From contig NC_039511.1 of assembly GCF_003672135.1 (NCBI RefSeq), positions 13,294,464 to 13,358,463 on the forward strand: a stretch of 64,000 nucleotides of DNA. The letters are read 5' to 3'. This stretch comes from Ooceraea biroi (taxonomy: Eukaryota; Arthropoda; Insecta; Hymenoptera; Formicidae). Both the position numbers and the translations under genes were made by a program. Under the pieces are notes generated by a model that saw nothing but the letters and a program-made list of their open reading frames with translations, searched no databases and was not told where the DNA came from. This document shows, piece after piece, positions 36,374 to 49,576 of this stretch (position 1 is the stretch's first letter; each line of letters begins with the position of its first letter).

Positions 36374-39300
36374 ATGGAGGGAGACGATGGTCCCTCGGCC
36401 ATCAGTAACAAACCTACCGTTATCAAAGGTAATTTTCCACATATGTATTTAAATTTGCGTGATCTCTCTGCTGAGTACAGTTACAAATTGACATACGTTT
36501 ACCTTATTTAGAATATAAGGTTAATTTCGAGATAGAATCTTCTGTTTACAGAAGATATATTTTATACAATAATGGATATTTTATTTCACTGCTCTCTTCT
36601 CGCATAAACTAATCATTCTTTTGGTTTCTTTTCTGTACTACCAGCGGCACAAGAGGAAATGGGACGACTGGATGTATTAGTATGTGGACAGTGTCATTCT
36701 GTGTTTCATTTCATCGAGGAATTTCAAGAACATCGTACAAAAGAAGGAGCTTGCTCTAAAGTGTCACATTTTCGTGAAAATAACGACGTTCGTATCTATA
36801 CTCATTATCTATAGCTTTTTTAATGAGATATTTGTAGTGTAATTATCTGCATAATACCAACATACATATTTGTATTTCACATTTGTAGAATGGACAGAAA
36901 GCACAAGTTTGGGCATTTCTCTTGTGGAAGGATTCACAAATTCAACAGGAGACTACCGATAAAGATGCGACTAATCCATGGAAACTGTACCAGAAATGGT
37001 GTAAGATGGATACACACGTAAGAGATTCGTGGATTGCAGCGGGAAAGACCATACAAACCTTCACAAAGATTAGTAATGCGAAGATGCAAGATACACCGAT
37101 ACAAATTCAATCGAACAGCGAAGGTAACATATTTTTAATAAGCGCCATTTATAAATGACTAGCGGCTAATGCGATCTGTATTTTCTCGCCGTGTTTTCCA
37201 GGTGCCAAACCAATAATAGTTCGCAAAATTATTAGAAACGGACAACCGGAAGAATCGGGCGAAGCTAAAAAGGACGCAAAGACACCAGACTCAAAAGTGC
37301 AGAAGTGCGAACCTATGGAAGTTGACACGGACAAGAAAGAAAAACCAAGATTGAAACCATCGATTAAGCCGAAGGTTTTTACTTCATTCTCCTCATGCTT
37401 GATACGCAAAAGTAATAATTTTTACGTTGTCTTATTTTTATTTCTTCGTTTCGTTTCCGTAGAGTAAATCTGGCAAGGCAGCTGCTGAAGAAGAAATGGA
37501 ATCGAGCAACGAAGAGTACGTTGTCGAGAAAATTCTGGCCAAACGGTTTAATCCAAAAAAGAGGTGCTCGGAATACTTAATTAAATGGGAAGGTTATGCA
37601 CAGTAAGTATCTCGCTAATTACATTTTGCTCCCCTTTCAAGAATTTTCATAAATTCCACAATGTGTAAAAAATTTTACAGCGAAAATAATACGTGGGAAT
37701 CTTTGGAAGCTGTATCAACTTGCAAGAATATGTTGGAAGAATTCGAACGAAATCTCGCTAAGCAGAAGGAGCTTAAAGCGGCGCAACAGCAAGCTAATAC
37801 AAAGATCGTAGGACGTGCAAGTTTACCGGCGCAGAAGCCACCGATAAAAGCTGAAGTTAATAAACCTGGACCAAGTACAGCGGTTCAAGCAGGGTAAATA
37901 GCTTTGAGCTATAGTGGAAAAATATAAAAGATTTAATGCTATCTCATTTACTTCTTTAATACTCGATTATCTTTGCCGGTAGACGACCAATGCGGTCTAG
38001 CAAGTCGAAAGCAATGGATCAAGTTAAGCAGTGGTGTGGTTCGATGAAGGATGAGGACAATGAACGTACGTATTTAGCCGTTTATAAATGTCAATTAAAT
38101 AATCTTCATCAAATATGTTGCACCTTGTTTTATTAATACGTGCATGTAAAATACAGTCTTGGGTAAGAGAAGAATAGACGACTCGGATAGCGACTCGGAA
38201 GATGGTGGAAGCAGTGCCGCGAAAAGAACGAAAGCTGACACTGGTAGCGATGATGAATGGACCGGGGAGTCCGAGGACGAGAGATTGATAGGCCGCAGCG
38301 ATGTGATTCAGCGTGCATTTAATCGCGCTAATGCACAGTCAAACGGATCTAATAGAGCGTCTGTTTCGACCACTGATCTAGCGACTTCTCTAGGACTGCA
38401 GTCTCCGGAAGGACCAAAATCTAGCCAGCCTCCTGTCCTGGTAGCTAATGCCAAGGGCGTTGTCAAAGTCGATCCCAAGCAGATGCCGAATTTAACTTCC
38501 GGTGTATACGTCATGTCGCGAAAGGATGGTATCATTAAATTGGATTCGTCACCTAGTGGTAAACTGGCGGTCAAAGGGTCCCCCACGACGCAAGGTGTCC
38601 TAATGGTTCAGAATCGGGACAACATGAATGTAGTCAGGAAACAAGTTATCTCGACGTCACAACCGAACTCGACCACTCCCGTGAAAGTTTTGTCGAAGAT
38701 GGACGGCAGTCAAGTGGTAACGCAGATGAAGGTCGTCACCTCTAAGCCCATTACACCGAAAGCAGGAGGCGTGCAGAAGACCGAGCCTATAAAAATACAA
38801 CCGAAACCAGATCCGTCGCAGTTACAACAGATACATGTTGTAACTGCGGTACCAACGCCGATAACACTCCAACCGAGGATGACTACGGGTATAAGACCCA
38901 CTTCCGTCACGCCTCAGCGAGCAGTTGATGGCCGTCCCTTACTACCGAGACCAGCGTTGCGCGCAACAACGGCAACAAGTGTCCTTGGTACTATTCGCAC
39001 ACCTGTACGAGCACCTGCGCCAAGACAGATTCAGGCACAAGCGACGCGTCCGACATTGCAGAAGCGTACAACGACGGTCGTAAGCACGCAAGCCAGCTCG
39101 CCAAGTGCCACGGGAACGGTTACGCAGATTAGGCCGAAGTTCACGGTGCTTACTCCCACTCCCACGCAATCAAAACAAGTGATTAAAACTGGTACTAGTC
39201 CAGTGCAACAGCAACCGCAACAGGTAAAACAGTCTCCGAAAACGCCAGTGGGTAAGGCGCAGTCGTTGTTGTCTCCGCAGCAAAAATTATTAATGGCAAA

Positions 39301-40737
39301 GAGAAAGGCGCAGGAAGCGGCGGGAATAATTAAACCGGGTGGTCGCGGGCTTTTGGCAGGTGCTCGCACCACTGCAGGTCGAGGCAGGGCAAAAATAGGT
39401 ACCGAGACCTCCCCAATTTCCCAAGCTGGAAAGGCCAAGGAGAGCAAATTAGCGGAGGGTGATGGACTGCACATGGAATTCCACGAAGTTGGTTCGGAAG
39501 ACAGTAGTAGTGAGGGTGAACCGGACTTACCACCGCCTCCAGAACCCGATGCCATTACGGCTCCGGAACCCGACAGTCCACCACGTCCGTTTACACTGTG
39601 CCCTCTGACGGGACGTATAATCGGACCGGACGGCGAACCAATCGAGCAAACTACGGAGCCTGAAGCGGAATCTACAACGTCCACAGCCGCATTGTCGACT
39701 ACAGTGAAGACCACGACCACAGCATCCGAGACTACGATAGAAGCAACCGCAGCTACGACCACCACCACCACCGCCGAATTAGTTTTACCCTCTCTCGACT
39801 CGCTCGCGGAGGGCGGCGGTATTATGAGAGTAGAGATGAGCCCTGGCGGTACAACCGGTACTATTGTTCAAGCAAGCGAAACCGCGCAAATCAATCTGTC
39901 GAACGTGGCGGTACCCGCGCCCGACTTGCCTTGCTTGGATGACAGCTCTACAGTCCCAGTAACGGCCGTTACGTCCACAGTAACGCCTTTAACGGAAACC
40001 ACCGGCTCCGAGACGTCGATCACTACGGCATTGTCGACAGTCCCGGCAACATCGTCCACCGTTACAATGTCGGTGACGTCATCCGATGCCAAGCCTGAAG
40101 AGAAGACAACGGAAGAGAGAAAGGTCACAACGGATGATGCGTCCAATTTGGTTACTATAGCCGAGCACGGTGTGGTCTACCAAGTCGCAGGTCAGGCTGA
40201 GGATGGACAAACGCTGTTGGTGACACGCGGTGCGGATGGTGAACAGCAATGCGTATACGTGACTACCGAGCAGCAAGGTGATGACGGCTCCGTCCTGACG
40301 TTGGACCACGCGGTTGCTGAAGCTGTGGCGCAGCTGATCCCCGATCAAGTCAATCTCACACCCCAGTTTTACGTGAAGGAGGACGGAGCGGAATCGACTG
40401 AGAATTCGATGGTAATGTCTATAATGGATAACGCAAACACGACCGATGTAACAGGGACCCAAGAGGATAACGAAGGACAGGCACAAGTTGTAGCTCAAGT
40501 AGTACAAGCTGAAGAGCCCACCCCAGGTAATGCCTCTTATTAAATTACTCAATTCTTGTAGTTGATTTTTATCTCCAGTGAACATCGATAATATGAGCCT
40601 TTAATATGTTCCGATTTAATAATTCCTGATGCTTTCCAGGTGGAACTAGGAGAGTAGTACTGCTCTTACCAGATGGAAATTTCATGATGACTGAAGTGGA
40701 CGAGGAGCAGTATGCTGCACTGGAGCTTGATAAGTGA
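36374..40737 (+). CDS. Chro: Chromator (Chriz)-like chromodomain protein
   Basis: Nine exons: 36374-36428, 36645-36787, 36889-37123, 37202-37374, 37463-37602, 37681-37893, 37983-38065, 38157-40526 and 40640-40737 (TGA). They sum to 3510 nt, 1169 aa. Near the N-terminus is a C2HC-type finger (CGQCHSVFHFIEEFQEHRTK), then a conserved block (KAQVWAFLLWKDSQIQQ, WKLYQKWCKMD). The chromodomain (EYVVEKILAKRF, YLIKWEGYAHENNTWE) starts near residue 219. The 2.37-kb exon 8 encodes a long Thr/Ser/Pro/Gln-rich disordered region. The C-terminus VLLPDGNFMMTEVDEEQY looks conserved. Drosophila Chromator has its chromodomain at a similar place; it marks interbands, works with Z4, and joins the spindle matrix. 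Identity is from memory, so the chromodomain call is firmer than the gene name. Confidence 0.75.
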
Positions 40738-42361
40738 AGACAGATACAACTTTGATGTAATGTTAAGGAAAGAAATACCATGCGATGCATCGAATTACAG
40801 CATATGATACGTGCAAATAGCAACATGTACGTTTAAAACGTGATCGTGAATTGTATATATGTAAGAACGTTCACTTCGTACAATTGCACGTCAATGGCAG
40901 TCTTATATGATATTTGGCGACTAGATGCGAGACGAGGAAGACCGCTGTTATACTGTAAAAACGGGAGGAAAAAAAGCTAACGGACATCAAGAAAAATCTA
41001 CATTTTAGATTTAACAAGACACATTTTAAATATGTATGTCTCAGTGTAAAACAATTCACTGATATCTCCATTTTTTGTGTTTGACTTTTGTGGCATCAAG
41101 TAGCACGGACACATGAGATGCAAGAATAACAAAAAAACAGTACTTTCATTGCAGTGACATTATTATAGTACGTTCGAAGTAAGCATTGTATTTGTAGGAT
41201 AGTAAAGATATAATATGGGGTTTTATATTTTCCAAACAACAATAAGCTTTGGTAAAAAAAATCTTATTCCATGCATACAAAGTCCACGGTGATGATACGG
41301 TTATCATGCCGGACGCACCTGTAAGGTATAATTAGATTATTGCATTTCATTAATAAAGTGCATTAAATATCAAACTATGATTAGATTGATCGGATTGAAT
41401 AATAATCAGGAAAATTCCTTTTATTTTAAATCTTAATCTGTGCATGAGTATGATTAAAATGAGGTATTGTATGAATGATTGCAGGTGGTAGTTGTCTCGT
41501 ATTCATTGTACGATCGTAATGCGTACTTTATAGAGAGTTCGATTGTGGATGATGCTCTAGCGCACGGACGCAGAAGATTAAAGTCTGTTGTGTGCTAATT
41601 TATCTAGAAGTCTAGAAACGTCTTTATTTAAATACCAGACGGAATAATGTACCCGTACGTTTTAGTAAGCAACGTAGCAAATTCTATTGAGTAATCGCCA
41701 TATGCAGTGAAACTACTCGCTCAAGAATTTTTATGTTAATTGTTATTTATGCATAACAGTCTTTAATATTTAATATGGATTGTAATGTTATACAATCGAA
41801 CTCGCTATTACATTACATGGACTATGTATGCTTATCTATAGAATAAATAAGTGCACTCTAATGAAACACTTATAATTTCTGAATCTATATAAAGCTTAAA
41901 TACAATGTTGTTGAACGGAGTATCAGTTTGCGTTCTATTATTGAACCCGTTCCTACTTATTAAGTAGTCGCCAGTAATTTTTAAATACGCAAAATAATTA
42001 TGATTACAGTTCGGAATAACAATAAAGATTTAAGCAACAAACAGTAGACCTTCGCATAACATGGATTCGTATAATGTCACGACAAAAATGTAATTGCATA
42101 TTACGTTTTAGATACAGACACACACACACAAACAGAAGCTATAAATATTTCCATATACATAATATATATAACCCAAATGTGCATGCATGTGTATGCATGT
42201 GTGCACACATGCGGTTCGTATTATGCGGATTCATATAATGCGGAATGTATTCTCCCCACGTTATACGAGAGAGTTATCTATTATGTTACTAATAAGTTAG
42301 AAAGTAAAAAGTTGTATAACACATACTCATGATCATCCACGAGTTTTGACACACACATGCC

Positions 42362-42403
<42 letters not shown>

Positions 42404-42849
42404 GGCAGAAAATCTGATGTACTACATATTGACAATGAGTTGTTTTTCCTCAATTATGTTAAAATGTGCGGAAATGCACTTTTTAAATGTTTCTTATAAT
42501 GTTTTATACGTATTATTATTCCATTTTATACGTAGTATTATTCCAACGGTCATTTTTAGTTTTATAATGATTAATGTAAAATCACAATTTTTGATGAATC
42601 ACTTTATTTGCGAAAGTTTTCCGTGAACAATCTTATTATTAAGAACATCAATATTCGTAATTCCTCATGACAAAATATCGTCCTTATAGGTATTTGCAGT
42701 GCTTTTTATCAGCTTGGTAATTTTAGTACACACGTCATCACGCACTGTATACATTAGCATATTGTATGTGAATGCAAATATTTCTAATGAAGAATATAAG
42801 AGGCTATGATATGTTGAATGCAATAAATTTTCTTTACTTTCACTTTTAG
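40738..42849 (+). other. 3' UTR and spacer after the Chromator-like gene
   Basis: This AT-rich 2.1-kb stretch likely holds a long 3' UTR (candidate AATAAA at 41352-41357) and any missing 5' exon of the DLEC1-like gene. No conserved coding exon was found. The microsatellite at 42362 lies here. Confidence 0.4.
42362..42403 (+). repeat. (CA)n(TA)n microsatellite
   Basis: About nine CA units run straight into about eleven TA units. A similar short CA run lies near 42118-42130. Confidence 0.9.
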
Positions 42850-44200
42850 AAAAACCGAATTAACTCCGTCATCAGTCAGCCCACGGAAAAAAATTATTCC
42901 AAAAACAGATTTACAAAAGGCGACATTAATTGCAGTGCCTAATTGTGTAGAATTTCGCAACTATGAGTTGAATAAATTATATCGGGTACGTATTGTAAAA
43001 AAATATAATCTTTAAATGCATTGAAATGGCCCCATTCTTCATTACAGAAAGTTGTAATTCTGCAAAATGTGAGTGTGTCCTTAGCCAGATTCCAGTTAGG
43101 TAGAAGACCTAGTTACTCACACTTTACTGTCATGATTGAATCTAAAGGACAAACAGGAGGCATTCCTCCGGGAATGCACGTAAAATTGATTATTTCCTTC
43201 CGTTGCGATACTTTTGACGAACCTGAAGAAATGCTCGTCATAAATGTGCAGCATGGACGATCAGTTATCATTAAATTACGTGGATATCGAGATCCACCAA
43301 TATTGACAGGTAAATATATTCATAATCGCCTATTCGCGAAGCATATAAAGCAGTTGACGTACAGTATCATGTATATCAATTATGTAAATGCGAGAATTTA
43401 AGTCTTCTTTATCTCATATTCCGATATTATTTACGATTTATATTCTCGCAGTGATAAATATTCCGTACTTTCAATATCCACAAAGAAAACTGACAGTAAG
43501 AGATGTAGAGTGGATTATGGAAATCCCATTTCAGTCAATGAATTCTCTTGAGGAGGTACCATGCTTTCTATTTCTCAATGTCTCAATATTAATTACATTC
43601 TCTTTCTTTCCTTGCTGTAAATCAAAATTTACAGTTTATCGATACAAGTAGCAGTGCATCCAGCACCCCTACAGAGAGCATTCCAAAATATAAAACATTG
43701 AAGAATTTTGACTGTGGAGAGTGTTTCGTAGGTGAAGAAGTTACATTACCTCTGACGGTTAAAAATGTCGGTGGCGAAGGAAGATTCTTCATTATGAGCG
43801 AGATTGATTGGTGTTCGATGCATATCGAGGTAAAAATATTGAAATGTATAAAATTTGTTTTTTAAAAAACTTTGTTTTCAGCGTTAATATAAACATCGTA
43901 CTCTGTACTAATAATTTTTCAGGATATTACTAACGACAACATGCTGGTTCTACCATGTTTTGCTATGTGGCCTGCATATTTCACACTTAAGCCGCAAGAA
44001 TATATACATTTATATATTTACTTCTTTCCTGACGCTCACGGACTGCATGTAAATTATAATTGAAAAAAATCTTTTCATTTTCTTCTCTGTTAAATAACTT
44101 TCTCTAAAATTAGGTAGAAACATTGTATGTGATTTGTGATAATTGTTCCGTGATAATGATGGAGATCGTTGGAGATGGACGAGCAGCAGCAGTAGAATAA
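42850..44200 (+). CDS. DLEC1-like cilium-associated protein (short; first exon not found)
   Basis: Exons 42850-42985, 43048-43309, 43452-43555, 43635-43829, 43923-44048 and 44114-44200 (TAA) give at least 303 aa. The first listed exon enters in phase 2, with an in-frame stop upstream and no ATG, so at least one 5' exon is missing from the model. NCVEFRNYELNKLYR, LQNVSVSLARFQL and PPGMHVKLIISF fit an ASH/MSP-type beta-sandwich. A second one follows (FDCGECFVGEEVTLPLTVKN, GRFFIMSEIDW). The pattern resembles part of DLEC1 (CFAP81-type), a sperm-flagellum/cilium protein of ~1750 aa in mammals. Here only a short stretch is present and it ends with a clean stop. AATAAA overlaps the stop (44196-44201). 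Confidence 0.7.
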
Positions 44201-44406
44201 AAGGCAAAACTTTATAATTTTCAGTATGTTTTATTATATCAATAATTTATGTCAATAATTAAAACTTTTTTCTTTCTTTATCAATTATAAAAAAAACTAG
44301 TAGTTACTATTTGTAGATTAGTTAAAAATTGGCTTTGAAAATTGATTAAGTCAATTTTAAATGAAATAGCTTTCCATATGATAGAGCTTCGATGCGTTTT
44401 ATTACC

Positions 44407-46606
44407 TCAAGAACATTTTCTTAAGCATGCAATAAAGAATCCAACAGAATCACTTTCAGGACCAAATCTACATATTTTCTTCGCGTTCTCATTTGTTAGC
44501 CCATCTATAGTATATCCTTCAGCACCATATCTGTCTGTTTTTATCCGTTCTTTAACGGATTCTAATTTCAATTCTGGAAATCGCTTTAATGCCCAAGCAA
44601 GGATGCCCTCGTTCTCTGCTACTGTGACAGTGCATGTACTGTACACTAATATTCCTTCCGGCTTTAAAAGACGAACGGCCTATATAAAATATGTATTTGT
44701 TTAAAAGTCATATACTCCGGCTTTAATGCAGTTTTATATATTGTATGTACTTTTGTTACAGGTATATATACTTTTATGGCAAGTAATTTGTCGACTTACG
44801 GCAGAAAAGAGATTTCGTTGTAAGGGAACATAAGAACGAAACTGTGCCGCTGTGATTTTATTGCATAGCTGCGGTCTTTGACCTAATGCGCTGCATGGAG
44901 TATCCAAGAGAATACGATCGAAAGAATTTTCTTGAAATGGAGGTCCATCGGTGTGAATAAAACTGTGCCCTTGTTCCATGACTGCCTTTGTAGCATCGTA
45001 ACAAAATATTTTAATGTTTTCGTCTTTACATTTTTCTTTGAATCGTACCACTTTACCCGAATTTTTTTCCAAAGCTATTATTGTACCCTGGAAATTGCAT
45101 CAGAATAATGTTTACACAATCAGTATATTTTTTACAGAATTTCTCACAATTATTTTTTTTTCTTCTCTCATTCTAAAGAATAAGCATATGCTTATTCCAA
45201 TTCAAATATAAGGAAATATAAAGAAAAATTTCTTCCTTTCATATTTACCTGTCCCTTCATAAGAAGTGAAATGTGCGTGGTCTTGTTACCAGGTGCAGCG
45301 CACATATCAAGAATTATCTCATTTGGCTGTGGGTTTAAAACCAGACCGCATATAATGGATGGCAAATTTTGTAACAATGCATGTGGCCTCAAAGATTCAT
45401 CGTTTACATTTAATTGCGGAATTCGTGAAATTACATCTGTTATAATTACTGCGATACCACTAAAAAAAATATAAATTTGCGATATTATTTTGTATTATAT
45501 ATTACGTATAATAAATTTCTTAAATAAAAGAATTTTCACTCAATTTTTCAGTCTTCTACTTTGAGTCGAGTACTGAGTAGAGTACATTTTCTAATTATCA
45601 CGTTACAATAAAATAAGTCTATTTCTCTATTTAATTTCAATTCGCTTATTGCACCTTACCAAGGATTTTTGGCAGCTTTACCAAAAAGCTGTTTTCTGGC
45701 TTGTCGAAGAATACCATTCCCTAGATATACTTTATTGCTATCTGCATATGGTTTAATCAAACCTTTCTTACATTGACCAACAACATCTGCGAATACGCTG
45801 ACTTTAGTGTTAATGGCTAAACCTGTAATTAATTTCAGATTAGCGTCAACGTTTTTTTTGGATATTTTCACAGAAAGAACTCTTTATTACCATTTGACAT
45901 TCCCATAACGCCAGGAGCGTAAACATGAGATCCCCTTAATACAGCTGCACCGCATGTAGCATCAACAATGATTTCATCTGGATATCTTTCCAAGTCAAGA
46001 GGTATCAACAAGTCCCAATTGTCCACAGCAACTATTCCATTTGGAAGATCCGGTAAAAAGTGAACAGATGGATTTGGTTTATCATCCTAACGTATGGAAT
46101 GTATTGCATGTATGAAGAATTCTCATGTTCTGTTCTACAACTGTCATGTAAATGTATACAAATGTTGACTTATAAGAAAGTTTAATTATTTTATAAAAGG
46201 AGTTAACCTTTATTTTGTGATTAAAAGTGCCTGAAGAAACATTAATATGGCCTAAGGCTCTCTGAAAATAGTTTTATCATTCCTCAACATACCTGTTTCA
46301 ACGCATTGCACAATTTCTCCAGATCATCTGTACGACAATCTATGAAATTATTTAATCTGTAAATACTTGTTGTGGGTGTTGTGCACAACCATTTACAGAG
46401 ATTATCAACCTTCTCCTACATTTTTCAGAATAAGCAAAGCTTATTTTTTTATCAAAGAAAACGGAAAAAACATGAAAATTTTATTAGAATACCTGAATTT
46501 CGGACTTTTGCAGAAACTTGCCATCAATGATCACTTTTTCCAAGTCTGCTATTAGCTCATCGCGTATTTCCAATTTATTTTTAAACGGGGTTTCTCCAAA
46601 ATCCAT
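44407..46606 (-). CDS. NSUN6: tRNA (cytosine-5)-methyltransferase NSUN6
   Basis: Seven exons, 5' to 3': 46606-46493 (ATG), 46415-46293, 46086-45891, 45822-45660, 45459-45249, 45087-44800 and 44679-44407 (stop). They sum to 1368 nt, 455 aa (human 469). A PUA domain (EIIVDATCGAAVLRGSHVY, VSVFADVVGQCKKG, KVYLGNGI) precedes the Rossmann methyltransferase. Motif I is LDMCAAPGNKTTHI, motif IV is LLDTPCSALGQRP with one cysteine, and motif VI is YSTCTVTVAENE with the catalytic cysteine. NSUN6 methylates C72 of certain tRNAs (Cys, Thr) and some mRNAs, using S-adenosylmethionine. The 68-base intron at 45890-45823 is very short but restores the frame. The gene is convergent with the DLEC1-like gene and head-to-head with the RACGAP1-like gene. 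Confidence 0.93.
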
Positions 46607-47380
46607 TTTTCAATTTATTTTTCTGCGAAAACAATTTTTCTCTTCTTATGAAATTGTTTCTCAATTGCTGAACAGCTATTTATTAACCAATCAACGGTAG
46701 TTAAACAGTCTAGTGCAGAGTGGTAATAAAGACCCTATAGAGGGTCTCTACGTGGTAAGGGGAGGTGGAGCTAGCTGAAAATCGGCCGTCGCGTGCAGAT
46801 CTGCAGATCTTGCCGAGCTCGAGTGTGTAATGTACTCGGATCCAATTTGAGATATATTCCAGATATATTCTACGTGTATTTATATAAAATCTTTTATATT
46901 TATCTTTCTTTTATTTTATAGAAACAGGTAATTAACTAGGAATTATTTTCTGATTGGTAAGACTGAATGATTTGAACATATTTGAAATATTATACAACAA
47001 CACAAACTTCCAGAAGCAAAAACCACGTGTTCCACGCTTTCAGGTCTCCCTGTTATTCACGTGTCTATTGTCTTATATACTAAACAGTATAATTAAGGAA
47101 CAAAGACCAATTGAGTTTTAATACTTATGAAACAGTATGATGTCGTGCCCAGAAAGTAACAAGGAACTGAATAAAGGTCTGAATATATAAATCACTTTTT
47201 TCTAATGCTATTGACAAACACAATCTATTAAAAATTGAGAATACTTTTATAATTGTCAAACCTAATTAGCTTTATCAACATAATAAACATTTAACATTTT
47301 ATGGTTTATTTTTTTAGATTATTATTTTAGATATTTACTGATCTTTCATATCAGTGTAATAATATATTCATAATAATGTA
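46607..47380. promoter_or_regulatory. Shared head-to-head promoter region
   Basis: The 774 bases between the NSUN6 start and the RACGAP1-like ORF must hold both promoters. A short possible non-coding exon ends in GAAACAG before GTAATT at 46928. No other motif is clear. Confidence 0.4.
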
Positions 47381-48603
47381 ATGATATTATTCATATATTT
47401 TACAGTTTTAATTAATACACCAGAATGTCTACCTTTGCAAGAGCATCAGCAATTTGATTCAGTTTTAAACAAAGCTCGCTTGGAAATTATAAGCCTTCAT
47501 CAAAAATTGTGTCATGCCAGAAAAAACTTGGAAGATGAAAAACGTAAACGTCGATCGGTTGAGAGATACAGAAATGCATTGGTATGTTAATGTCTTTTTT
47601 ATAAATACATGTTAGATAGATACAAAAAATGAATATTTTAATTAAATATTTGTTTGAAAGGAGGGTCATATTAACATGGCTATAGAGGTCTTATTCCACG
47701 ACAGAAGAACAAACTTGAATGAAACAGTAAAAGAGAAACTACAGTTCCTTAACCAATACATGATTGAAATTAAATATAACAATCCATGTATCAAAAACAA
47801 GCAGAATGAGGGACAGTAAGTAGATACATCCATCAAATATATGATAACGTAATACCCAATTTACGTTGGAACTTGATTTTAGATTGGCTGCAATAACAGA
47901 AACAGATTCTACGGGCTCCATACTAAGTGATTTGAATTGTTTGTCAAAATCAGAGGATGATTTGGACACTAATGCTATTATAAAGGTTCAAAACCAGGTT
48001 GAGTACAAAGAACATAAACCGAGCGACGAATGTTCTGCGAATAAGCAGTGCAGCACATTGGACAAAGTTATAGAATTCAACTTACCAGACAGACTGGCGA
48101 CTGTGGGAGTTGTGCCAAAGGGCGAAACATGCGCCACAGCTTCTGAGAATCAGGTTGCATCCAGCAAAGGAAGTGTGATCTCAATTAATCCCAAATCATT
48201 AACTCCAGAAGCACTGACACACACTTTCATGTCAAGAATAATTATCAAGCCAGAAAAGTGTATTCTTTGTGATGGAAAGTAAGTATTAGATTTTTAACAT
48301 GACTATAAAAGTATGCTTAATAATATGTAAACACTACATTGGCTGTATTGTCATGCATTTAATATTAGAATCAAATTTGGAAGAAGAGTCCGGAGATGTA
48401 TTGACTGTCACATTATATGTCATTCGGAATGCAAAACTAAATTTCTTCAATGTCCGGATCGCGACAGTAAATTGGCAATGTTATGCAAAGTAAGTACATA
48501 ATGCAATGAAATAATATAATATTCTTTATACATATACTGACACTTTAACCACATTTTACAGGTTAGCAAACGAAATCAATGCTTAGAACTTCGTCGTTTC
48601 TGA
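47381..48603 (+). CDS. RACGAP1 (MgcRacGAP)-like protein lacking the RhoGAP domain
   Basis: Exons 47381-47581, 47661-47815, 47883-48278, 48369-48489 and 48562-48603 (TGA) sum to 915 nt, up to 304 aa. The start is uncertain: ATG 47381 is in frame, but a splice acceptor (TTTTACAG, ending 47404) allows an upstream exon. Regions seen: a coiled coil (LNKARLEIISLHQKL, LEDEKRKRRSVERYRN), the LAAITETDSTGSILSDLN block shared with MgcRacGAP, and a C1 zinc finger (HTFMSRIIIKPEKCILC, RIKFGRRVRRCIDCH, CHSECKTKFLQC). In centralspindlin subunit RACGAP1 these are followed by a RhoGAP domain; here the protein stops 14 codons into the next exon. It could be a truncated paralog with a structural role. Last C1 spacing is one residue shorter than the usual seven. 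Confidence 0.75.
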
Positions 48604-49576
48604 TCTAGTTAAATTAATTTTTTATATTATTTCTGTAAATATGATTATTGAGAAACTTCTGACTTGGAATATTATATTGATAGAGTATCTCTAGTTACAT
48701 GACAATTGCTACAACTGCAATCTCTTATATTATTCGCATTGAATTAAAGAATAATTTATACAATGTGGAATTTTATTACTGCAACATTCGAAAATGCTAA
48801 CTAGCAATGTTTACAATTCGAACACCGGTGAAGCGTTATCGGTGTCAATTCCATTTCCATTTCCCCTAGATGAGCATTCTTGGGGGAAAGATGATGCGTG
48901 TCTAAATATTCGTTATTCATGATTGTTCATGCTGCAAAAAGATGAATAACGTCATCTCGGGTCAAATGAGAGCTGATGAGAATGAAATCTAACAATCAGC
49001 GGCACACATATATAGTAAATACACGTATGTAAATACAGATAATCTCGATTTAAGCGCTGTAAGTTACGCTATCGTATATTTAGCTTTCTTCGTCTCGTCC
49101 ATCTGTGTCGGAGCGGCACGCTGTTTTATAATTACGTATTACATTTCCATTTTCTTCTTAATGAGAAAATTTGCAAGAAATCTTGACGAATACGTATAAA
49201 GTTTCATCGTATCTTTCTTTCTTGTATGAATAATGGTTTGTAATATTTTTCTTCGGTTTAAGGTATTTTTATTATAATCTTATCTTTTTTTGTTGCAAAT
49301 TCTATGCAATTGCATCGGCTGCACTTCCGAAGAATGTCGTTCGTTCGCCTCTCTTTTACAAACTTAATTTAGGTTACGATTATGCGGTTACGTATCGCGT
49401 CACGCACGCTCAGTCAATCGAACGGATAATGAAACTGAATATGGAAAAGATAAGATTTATTTGTCCAATTATCAAGCGCGGTATCGGCCGGCGCGTAGCA
49501 ACAATTTCGAAATTTTCGTGGAACGGTCGGCGCCGCCGCCTGTCGGCGTACTCGGGCATCAATTCTAATTTCTGCC
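48604..49576. other. Spacer between the RACGAP1-like gene and Arf1 promoter
   Basis: Roughly 1 kb of mixed sequence containing the 3' UTR of the RACGAP1-like gene. No RhoGAP-domain coding sequence is visible on either strand, and no other gene is supported. Confidence 0.4.

Noticed and set aside
45823..45890. Apparent frameshift in the NSUN6 PUA domain (frame changes and TGA appears)
   Set aside because: A 68-base GT-AG intron (GTAATA...TTACAG on the minus strand) joins ...GMSNG to LAINTKVSVF in frame and gives a full-length 455-aa product.
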